Below, in pieces: positions 56,899-64,000 of a stretch of 64,000 nucleotides of DNA. The notes under the pieces are model-generated. The model saw nothing but the letters and a program-made list of their open reading frames with translations, was not told the origin of the DNA and made no database searches. The number at the start of each line of letters is the position of its first letter. Positions within the stretch are counted from its first letter, which is position 1. The translations under genes and the position numbers were made by a program. Origin of the DNA: Avena insularis (taxonomy: Eukaryota; Streptophyta; Magnoliopsida; Poales; Poaceae); the NCBI GenBank assembly GCA_023614405.1, contig CM042692.1, forward strand, positions 119,653,503 to 119,717,502. The letters run 5' to 3'.

Positions 56899-58313
56899 TG
56901 ATACGTTGCAAACGTATCTATAATTTTTGATGTTCCATGCTTGTTTTATATCCACTTTCTTATGTTTTGTCCACACTTTGGACTATTTTTATACACTTTC
57001 TGGGACTAACCTATTAACAAGATGCCACAGTGCCAGCTGCCTGTTTTCTGCTGTTTTTGGTTCCAGGAAAGTCAGAAAATGAATATTCTCGGAATTGGAC
57101 GGGACAAAAGCCAAAGTCAATATTTCACCGAGGGGAACACGGAGCCAGAAGACGAGACAGAGAGGGGCCAGGGGCTGGCCACACCATGTGGTGGCGCGGA
57201 TCCCCCTGGCCGCTCCACCAGGTGGTGTGGGCCCCTGGTCCACCCTCTGACATTGCCCTTTCGCCTATAAGAAGCCTCTGATGCAGAAACCCTAAAGAAT
57301 CGAGCCTCCAGCCACGAAAAGTTCCGCAGCGCCGCCGCCACCAAAGGGGAGATTCGGGGGACAGAAAGTCTCTATTCCGGCACCCTGCCGGGACGTGGAA
57401 ATGCCACCGGAGCCATCTCCATCGATCTCCACCACCATCTCCATCGCCATTGCTGATTCCCATGATGATGAGGGAGTAGTTCTTCCTCGAGGCTAAGGGT
57501 TCTACCGGTAGCTATGTGTTCATCTCTCTCTATGCATGGTCATATTGTGATCATGACCTTTGTAATCAAGTAGATCTACCTTGCTACTCAACTGCTTTAA
57601 TAGATCTTTGCTCTCCCCATGTATGTGAAAGTGACAGCGTACACACCATGGTGGCACTTAAGCTAGAGATTACAATTACTTGTTATGAGTTATATTTGGA
57701 GTTGGATGTCTCTATGAAATCGTGGTGTTTGTTGGAACCATCTAGTGCTCAAGGTGACGGTGTGGGGTTATCTAGATGGGAAAAGCTAACTTTGAGGTGT
57801 GTTGTTATAGCCCTACCATGGATTAGAGTGTCCAACCGGAGAGTAGTTCAGAGTAGTATCATAAAGAGAAGATATTTATATGAGAGTGTTCACTAGTGAA
57901 AGTATGATTCATAGGCCTTGTTTCTAAGCATTGAAACACCGTTTGCAACTAGATCTGTTACATGTTTGCTTGCTTCCATCTTTATTTCAGGTTGCCTTTA
58001 GTCTCTTCCTACCCATCAAGCTCTTTTCTGTCACCGTTACCACTTATAATCATCCATATTACTTGTATGTTACTATATCTTCGTCGAACTAGTGCACCTA
58101 TACACCTGACAAGTGTATTGGGTGTGTTGGGGACACAAGAGACTTCTTGTATCTTGATTGCAGGGTTGCTTGAGAGGGATACCTTTGACCACTTCCTCCC
58201 TGAGTTCGATAAACCTTGGGTGATCCACTTAAGGGAAACTTGTTGCTGTTCTACAAACTTCTGCACTTGGAGGCCCAACAACTGTCTACAAGAATAGAAG
58301 TGCGTAGACATCA
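56899..58313 (+). repeat. Element 3b 3' LTR
   Basis: Partner of 50026-51442; begins TGATACGTTGCAAACGTATC where the 5' copy has TGATATGTTGCAAACATATC. Confidence 0.9.
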
Positions 58314-58318
58314 CCTGA

Positions 58319-59150
58319 TTGCATTAAGTCAAAGTACTTACCTTGAGAAGATTTTGAAGAGGTTCAAAATGGAGGATGCCAAAAGAGGTTTGGCACCTAT
58401 AACAAAAGGTAGCATACTGAGTTATCTCAATGTCCGGTAACGGATGCTGATAGAAAAAGGATGTCTTACATCCTCTATGCCTCAGCAATAGGATCTATCA
58501 TGTATGCAATGCTAAGTACTCGACCTGATGTGGCATTGGATCTTAGTTTGGCGAGCTAATACCAAAGTAATCTAGGAATGGATCACTGGACAGCTGTGAA
58601 AAATATCCTAAGGTATCTCAGGAGAACAAAGGATATGATCCTAGTCTATGGAGGTAATGATGAAGCTCTAAACATAATTGGTTACGTGGATGTGAGCTGG
58701 CACTCAGATCCTAATTACTCGAAGTCTTAGATAGGATTTGTGTTTTTGGTGAATGGTGGGGCGGTAAGCTGGAAGAGCAAGAAGCAACCGGTAGTTGCGC
58801 AATCTACAATGGAGTCAGAATACATCGATGCTACTGATGCGACTAATAAGGCTCTTTGGCTAAGGAATTTCATCATTGAACTGGGAGTTGTTCCAAGTGC
58901 ACAAGACCCCGTGACGATCTATTATGACAACATGGGCTCTATTGCAAACGCAAAGGAACCAAGAACTCATTCCACAGCCAAACACATCAAGCTACGGTTT
59001 CACGCCATCCGGTAGAACATTGACAAAGGTGAAATCAAGATTTGCAAAGTACACACGGATCTAAATGTGGTAGATCTGTTGACTAAAGCTCTCATACAAC
59101 CAAGCATGAACAACACCGGGATGCCATTGGTGTTAGCTTCCTGCCTATTG
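58319..59150 (+). pseudogene. Level 2 copia RT end and RNase H
   Basis: Picks up directly after the target duplication of element 3b. It contains STYLEKILKRFKMEDAKRG, SYILYASAIGSIMYAML and RPDVALDLSLAS (the RT connection), then the copia RNase H signature [33 protein letters not shown] and [12 protein letters not shown], ending with HTDLNVVDLLTKAL. In-frame stops occur near 58556, 58728 and 59013. RNase H degrades the RNA strand of the RNA/DNA hybrid during reverse transcription. The family and order match the upstream parts exactly, which confirms that the three blocks are one gene. Confidence 0.88.
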
Positions 59151-59189
59151 TAAACTAGATTAATTTGTACTCTAGTGCAAGTGGGAGAG

Positions 59190-60838
59190 TGAAGGAGTTA
59201 TGCCCTAGAGGCAAATAATAAAATGTATTGTTTGATATATCTCCTATATGTTCATAATACGTTTCATACTGTGCTATAACTATATTAATATGGAACGTTA
59301 ATATATGTGTGGTATGTAAACAAACCGTGTCTCTAGTTACCTCTAGCGAACTAGTTCATTGGTTATGAGGATGATCTGGGTTTCAAGATCATGGGCATTT
59401 ATGCCAATTGACAATGATGTCACGTCATTGGTTGAATGACATGATAGACAAACATCCGATAGTTGTATCTCAATGAGATCTACTTACAAAGTTCACCATT
59501 GATGATAAACACATGAAACCTCGCAACCTGATCCTTAGACTATGAGATAATGCAAATCACCATTCTGGAGGGAGCTTAGATGGTTATCAAGTATCATACC
59601 GTAACTGGGTGATCAAAAAGGTGCCACTCAGGTTTCCCAAAGGAGCACGTAGAGGAGTACATATCAAGACCAGGATTTGCCAGTCCATATAACGGATAAA
59701 TACATATGTGGCCATCTTGGTGACGTTGCATTATGAAGCTTGCAAGTGTGTGACTGTGTCACGGGATGCAACAACATGGGAACGAGTAAACAAGTTCATC
59801 GGTAACAAGATCGAACTAAGGTATGGAGATACCAAATATCAAGTCTCAGATGAACTAGGTATCAAGTGGCAAAGGGAACGGGAAACGACTATTCACCGTT
59901 CGAGCGATAAGATTCGTGGAATGCACGGGGGTCATCATGGGCATCCAGGTCCCATTGATGATCATTGATATGAGAGGATTCTCAATCATGTCTAGAGTGT
60001 TCCCGAACCAAAGGATGTCATGCTTAAGGGTGGGGCGCTTAGGGATAGATGAGGTACCATAGGAGAAATGGAGAGAGAAACCAGAATAGTTCCGGGTAAC
60101 ATCCGGTGGTGATCGGAAGGGGTCCGGAAGGAATTCCAGAGTAAAGGAATATAATAATATGTATATTTGAATATTAATTGGAGAATTAATATTAAATATA
60201 TTTTTTATTTTATTATTAAAGGCATCGCAATGCTAATGGGCCTGACCCGGAGGGGAGGCCCAAAGGGCAAGGCGCCTAGGGAGAGGGGGGCAGCCGGCCT
60301 AGGCCTGGTGGGCCGCCCAAGTGGGGCCCACCTTGGGCCAGCGGCTGCCCCTAGGTGGCCGGCGGGTGTGGGCATTAGTACCACACCGCCTGCCCCCTAG
60401 GTGGTGCGCCCCCCTTCTACTATATATAGGGGTCTTCCCCACCCCTTTGGAGGCATCCAATTCTCTCATTCTCTCTATCATTTTCCTTTGAGGACTTCTC
60501 CATAATATTGGAGAGGACCTCGAGGGATTTGAGTTCTCCACCTTCACACTACTGTCGTGTTATCTTCGGTCCAGCATCTTCTTCCGTTGCTCGGTTGGAT
60601 CAGAGCCTAGGAGACGCCGCCTACACCAGACGTGTGTAGTACTTCAGAGGCACCACACTTGGGGTGCTTGGAGCTAGTCGGCTTCATCAATATATGCCTT
60701 CCTGCATAAGGTGTGCCTTGGTCTTCAAAGGTATGAATACCATATTCCTCTTCCGTTACTTGTGTCTACATAGTATAGATCCTGGTATTAGTGTTCGTGC
60801 AGATAGAATTTTTTTGTTTTCTGCTACGGAACCCAACA
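59190..60838 (+). repeat. Level 2 3' LTR with preceding purine tract
   Basis: Starts TGAAGGAGTTATGCCC and ends ACCCAACA. The purine tract AAGTGGGAGAG (59179-59189), the plus-strand primer, lies directly before it. Divergence from the 5' LTR is a scatter of substitutions and short indels, so this insertion is not recent. Confidence 0.92.
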
Positions 60839-61070
60839 GGAGGTGTTGCGTGTGTGGTGCACAGGGGCAGCGGTGGTGGGGGCATGTGCGGTAAGGGAGG
60901 TGGAGAGGGGCGCGTGGCACAGGAGAAGGTGGGGGAACGATGATAGGAGGAGAGTCACCGTTGTTGTCGAGAATTCATAGGTGGCAGCGGAGGGTCTTCC
61001 ATCACCATTGTTCCTGGATTTCCGGTCCAGTCTCAACATTTGTCCTCCTCCCGTTGTGACTGCAGGGGAG
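60839..61070 (+). other. Level 1 interior, right part, with purine tract
   Basis: Right-hand remainder of the outermost element. GC- and GT-rich, with no clear protein on either strand. Ends in CTGCAGGGGAG (61060-61070), a purine tract placed directly before the LTR. Confidence 0.6.
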
Positions 61071-61211
61071 TGATAGACTATTATGGCATATCTCCTATAT
61101 CCCATAAATCGTGGAGTTCTATTAGCGTGATCTCCCGTTTATGGTTAGGATTGTCTGTAATATGTCTATACGTGGAATGGAAAAGTCCCAAGTATGGTCA
61201 ATCTTCTCACA
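61071..61211 (+). repeat. Level 1 right (3') LTR
   Basis: 141 bp, TGATAGACTATTATGG at the start and CTTCTCACA at the end, followed by the accac duplication at 61212-61216. Matches 1010-1195 without its internal duplication. Confidence 0.8.
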
Positions 61212-61216
61212 ACCAC

Positions 61217-61266
61217 GAGCAATTGTTCACTTTGTATATGTAGGGGCACAACCTACCAAGTACCAA
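61217..61266. other. Short stretch between two retrotransposons
   Basis: Fifty bases of flanking DNA between the outermost nested element and the next insertion. Nothing recognisable. The last five bases (accaa) should be the left target duplication of the element starting at 61267. Confidence 0.6.
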
Positions 61267-62633
61267 TGATACGTCGTAAACGTATCTATAATTTTTGATG
61301 CTCCATGCTTGTTTTATATCATTTGTCCTATGCTTTGTCTACACTTTGAGGTATTTTTATACACTTTCTGAAACTAACCTATTGACAAGATGCCGATTGC
61401 AGCCTTTTATTTTACGCTGTTTTGGGTTTCAGAAAAGCTAAAAAATAAATATTCTCGGAATTAGACGGGACAAAAGCCAATATGCCTATTTTTCCCGGAG
61501 CAACACGGAAACACGAAACAGAGACGGAGTAGGGCACCAGGGTGGGCACACCCTATGGTGGCGCGGGCTAGCCCTGGTGGCGCCACCAGGGGTGTGGGCC
61601 CCATGGCTACCTCCTCGCCTCGCCTCTTCGCCTATAAGAAGCCTCCCGATGAGAAAACCCTAAATAATCGGGCAGAATTCCACGAAAAGTACCGCAGCAC
61701 CGCTACCACCGAAGAGGAGATTCGGGGGACAGAAGTCTCTGTTCCGGCACCCTGCCGGGACGGGGAAGTACCCCCGGATCCATCTCCATCGACTCCACCG
61801 CCATCCCCATCGCCGTTGTTGACTACCATGATGAGGAGGGAGTAGTTCTCTCTTGAGGCTAAGGGCTCTACAAAATAGCTATGTGTTCATCTCTCTCTCT
61901 ATGTGTGATCTTATTAAGATCATGATCTTTGTAATCTATAGATCTATTCTGCTACTCAAGTGCTTTAATTAATCTATGCTTATCCCCATGTGTGTGAAGT
62001 TGACAGTGTGCACACCGTGTGGAACTTTGGCTAAGGTTACATAAATACTTATCATGAGTATAATTTGAGTTGGATGTCTATATGAGATTGTGGTGTTTGT
62101 TGGAACCATCTAGCGCTCAAGGTGACAGTGAGGGCTTATCTAGATGGGGAATACGAACTTTAAGGTGTGCTATTATAGCCCTACATCGTCCAACCAGAGA
62201 GTAGTTCAGGGTAGCATAATGAAGAGAAGATATTTATATGAGAGTGTCCACTAGTGAAAGTATGATCCCTAGGCCTTGTTTCTAAGCATTGAAACACCGT
62301 TTACAATCAGTCATGTTACATGTTTGCTTGCTGCCAATTTTATTTCAGATTGCAATTATCACTTATAATCATCCATATTACTTGTATTTCACTATCTCTT
62401 CGCCGAACTAGTGCACCTATACACCTGACAAGTGTATTGGGTGTGTTGGGGACACAAGAGACTTCTTGTATCTTGATTGCAGGGTTGCTTGAGAGGGATA
62501 CCTTTGACCACTTCCTCCCTGAGTTCCATAAACCTTGGGTGATCCACTTAAAGGAAACTTATTGTTGTTCTACAAACCTCTACACTTGGAGGCCCAACAC
62601 TGTCTACAAGAATAGAAGCGGGTGTAGACATCA
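61267..62633 (+). repeat. 5' LTR of the third TGATAC element
   Basis: Aligns with 50026-51442 over its length with more substitutions and a deletion of about 30 bp near 62345. TATA-like GCCTATAAGAAG at about 61630. Confidence 0.88.
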
Positions 62634-62773
62634 AGCTATTTTCTGGCGCCGTTGCGGGGGAGGTAAGGTAAAAGGTACTCACATCCTCCGGTGTGAGTGC
62701 TCGAAGTTATTTCCTTTAGATTCTGCAATTATATCTTTTTGTTTCTTGTTTTTATTTTCATTAGTTAGGCTTA

Positions 62774-63550
62774 ATGGAAAACAACAACAAAATTAGAGAG
62801 CTTTATAGTATTTATCTTGAGTTAGGACATGAAGTGTTTGAAGAGAAAATTAAAAAACCTATGGAACTTTATTTGCATGCTAATAGCAATGTTATTAGTA
62901 TGAATTATTTGAACACCATTATTGCTAATGCTATGGAAAAGTCTAAGCTTGGAGAAGCTAGTTTTTATGAAAATGATCTTTTTAGTCCCCCAAGCACGGA
63001 GGAGAAAATTTACTTTGATGATACTATGCCTCCAATATATGATGATTACAATGATGAATATGATATTTTCAGTGCACCTACTATTGAGGAGAAAATTAAT
63101 TATGATTACAATATGCCTCCTATATTTGATGATTATGGTGATGAGAATAATAATGATAGCTATTTTGCTGAATTTTCTCCCACTACAATTAATAAGAATG
63201 ACTATGTTTATAGGGAGAGTAATAATTATTTTATGCATGTGGCTCATGATAAGAATGTTTTGTGTGATAGTTATATTGTTAATTTTATTCATGATTCTAC
63301 TGAAAGTTATTATGATAGAGGGAAACATGGTTTTATGTGTCTCAACAATATTAAGTTTTCCCTCTTTATGTTGAAAATTTTGAAGTTGCAGTTGTTTTGC
63401 TTTCCTATGCTTGTTGCTTTGTGCTTTCATGACTTGTTTCTTTACAAGATTATTTTTCATAGGAAGTGGGTTAGACTTAAATTTCTTCCATATTTGCTTC
63501 TTGATGCTCTCTTTTACTTCAATTCATATTTCTTATGTGAGCATCATTGA
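62774..63550 (+). CDS. Fused gag N-terminus and membrane-segment ORF, 258 residues
   Basis: An uninterrupted ORF from ATG at 62774 to TGA at 63548. Residues 1 to about 78 (MENNNKIRELYSIYLELGHE.., FYENDLFSPPS) match the gag N-terminus of element 3b. The rest (PPIYDDYNDEYDIF onward) matches its acidic repeat and C-terminal membrane region, including LKLQLFCFPMLVALCF and FLPYLLLDALFYF. Everything between, including the gag core, CCHC knuckle and polybasic run, is missing. The joint falls in TTTGATGATACT (63012-63023), equivalent to the direct repeat TATGATGATACT present at 51856 and 53613 in 3b, so a repeat-mediated deletion made it. The protein would have no RNA-binding knuckle but keeps both hydrophobic segments. 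Function unknown. Confidence 0.75.
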   Translation: MENNNKIRELYSIYLELGHEVFEEKIKKPMELYLHANSNVISMNYLNTIIANAMEKSKLGEASFYENDLFSPPSTEEKIYFDDTMPPIYDDYNDEYDIFSAPTIEEKINYDYNMPPIFDDYGDENNNDSYFAEFSPTTINKNDYVYRESNNYFMHVAHDKNVLCDSYIVNFIHDSTESYYDRGKHGFMCLNNIKFSLFMLKILKLQLFCFPMLVALCFHDLFLYKIIFHRKWVRLKFLPYLLLDALFYFNSYFLCEHH

Positions 63551-64000
63551 AATTATCATGCCTATCTTAATGGCTATAAAGAAAGAGCTTTTGGGAGACA
63601 ACCCATTATATTTTACTTTCAGTTTATTTTTGTTTTGTTGAGTCTTGGAAGTTATTACTTCTGTAATAACCTCTCCTTATACTTTTTTGTTTGGTTTTTG
63701 TGCCAAGAATAACCTCTAATGAGAGGGAAGTAAGATTTGGGGAAGTACTGTCCCGAAAGAGATTTTTGTGCTTCACTGTAAAAAATTCGTGAAAAATCTA
63801 TGTATGTCGGATTGAGCTGTAATTTTCTAAATAGATCCTCCAGGTTGTTATCTAACTTTATTTAGATAAACAATTTTTTATTTGAGCAACAGAAGGTCTT
63901 CGAAAAATCGGTTTTCACCTACTGGTTTGTTTTGACAGGTTTCTGCCATTATTTGCATTTGCCTCTTTATCGATTTCTTTTTGGGTTCTTTTTGGTGAAT
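63551..64000 (+). other. Non-coding interior of the third TGATAC element
   Basis: Conserved with 54141-54600 of element 3b: AAAGAGCTTTTGGGAGACAACC, AGTCTTGGAAGTTATTACTTC, AGAAGGTCTTCGAAAAATCGG. No gene. Continues beyond the window. Confidence 0.7.

Larger units (their letters stand above)
50026..58313 (+). mobile_element. Element 3b: TGATAC-family element with gag-like polyprotein, no pol
   Basis: LTRs 50026-51442 and 56899-58313 (about 1416 bp each) start TGATAYGTTGCAAAC and end TAGACATCA. Perfect cctga duplications lie at 50021-50025 and 58314-58318, and level 2 RT resumes after the second. The primer binding site is TGGCGCCGTTG-type. The interior has a long degenerate gag-like reading (51616-54140) and about 2.7 kb of non-coding DNA; protease, RT and integrase are missing. 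It is a non-autonomous member of the same family as level 3, probably Athila lineage from the gag core. Confidence 0.9.
2134..60838 (+). mobile_element. Level 2: Angela/BARE-like copia retrotransposon, split by two insertions
   Basis: LTRs of about 1.65 kb (2134-3784 and 59190-60838) both start TGAAGGA and end CCCAACA. The flanks are ggaag (2129-2133) and ggagg (60839-60843), a target duplication with one mismatch. The left LTR is followed by TGGTATCAGAGC and the right one is preceded by AAGTGGGAGAG. The interior is about 5 kb once the level 3 element (5772-47876) and element 3b (50026-58313) are removed, the normal size for this lineage. Gag, protease, integrase, RT and RNase H follow in copia order with many in-frame stops, so the element is dead. 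The LTR motif ATGCCC..GAGGCAAATAATAAA places it near Angela/BARE/Maximus. Confidence 0.9.
1010..61211 (+). mobile_element. Level 1: outermost short-LTR copia-type retrotransposon
   Basis: Two related short LTRs (1010-1195 and 61071-61211) are flanked by identical 5-bp duplications accac at 1005-1009 and 61212-61216. A tRNA-Met-like primer binding site follows the left LTR and a purine tract (CTGCAGGGGAG, 61060-61070) precedes the right one, so the element is plus-oriented. Removing the level 2 insertion leaves only about 1.2 kb of interior (1196-2133 plus 60839-61070), too little for a full copia element. The recognisable gag-protease sequence in it lies on the opposite strand. It is therefore a defective or non-autonomous element carrying a rearranged fragment. 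The left LTR starts CA where TG is expected; the right LTR has the normal TG..CA ends. Confidence 0.75.
61267..64000 (+). mobile_element. Third TGATAC-family element, cut by the window end
   Basis: 5' LTR 61267-62633 (1367 bp) starts TGATACGTCGTAAACGTATC and ends TAGACATCA, matching element 3b. Primer binding site TGGCGCCGTTGCGGGGGA at 62644-62661. It encodes a short fused ORF (62774-63550) followed by the conserved non-coding region to the window end. The 3' LTR and right duplication lie outside. It is not part of the level 1 nest. Confidence 0.88.

Noticed and set aside
1..64000. A new defence system, biosynthetic cluster or other multi-gene system
   Set aside because: Nearly all coding signals belong to gag, pol or accessory ORFs of LTR retrotransposons, with order and borders explained by nested insertion. 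No set of host genes is present.

Overview
This window is a piece of a grass genome, most likely Pooideae (wheat, barley, oat or ryegrass group). The basis is the LTR families: Angela/BARE-like copia LTRs (ATGCCC..GAGGCAATAATAAA), a TGATAC..GTATCTATAATTTTTGATG family, a Tekay-like chromovirus and a Tat-lineage gypsy element. I assign the group by family resemblance; the exact species is not readable. No expressed host gene, tRNA, rRNA or CRISPR is visible. The only non-transposon coding trace is a GRF-type zinc-finger-like remnant at the left edge (158-420, minus).

Almost everything from 1005 to 61216 is one nested retrotransposon pile, and the target site duplications (TSDs) allow it to be unpacked. 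Level 1 is a short-LTR copia-type element (1010-61211, TSD accac/accac). Inside it, level 2 is an Angela/BARE-like copia (2134-60838, TSD ggaag/ggagg). Its coding region is split by two elements of one TGATAC gypsy-type family: level 3 (5772-47876, TSD ggaag) and element 3b (50026-58313, TSD cctga). Level 3 contains level 4, a Tekay-like chromodomain gypsy (8831-44119, TSD gaagg). Level 4 contains level 5, a minus-strand BARE/Angela-like copia (13935-36439, TSD caacc). Level 5 carries in its 5' LTR level 6, a minus-strand Tat-type gypsy (20984-35105, TSD agtag). A third TGATAC element begins at 61267 and runs off the window.

Level 2 gag-protease lies at 4791-5766, integrase and RT at 47882-50025 and RNase H at 58319-59150, a single reading interrupted by insertions and many stops. 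Level 4 has a coiled-coil ORF (12116-12883), gag (13133 onward, resuming at 36445), protease, RT, RNase H, integrase and a C-terminal chromodomain (to 40152). Level 6 has gag, protease, RT, two RNase H domains and integrase on the minus strand (34294 to 27565). It also has a multi-exon antisense gene on the plus strand (22446-26953) with a PF04195-type domain. The TGATAC elements have no pol: level 3 keeps one intact 207-codon ORF, 3b a long gag-like polyprotein, and the 61267 copy a short in-frame fusion of the two ends of that polyprotein.

The observations most worth checking are: a leader donor and two splice acceptors that each abut a start codon in the level 4 element; the spliced antisense gene of level 6 with its own candidate promoter and an intronic minisatellite; an inverted repeat at the TGATAC LTR tips whose arms change in a paired way; the in-frame fusion ORF at 62774; and the antisense gag-protease fragment inside the outermost element. 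I see no clearly unprecedented system; the interest lies in non-autonomous element design and retrotransposon gene expression.
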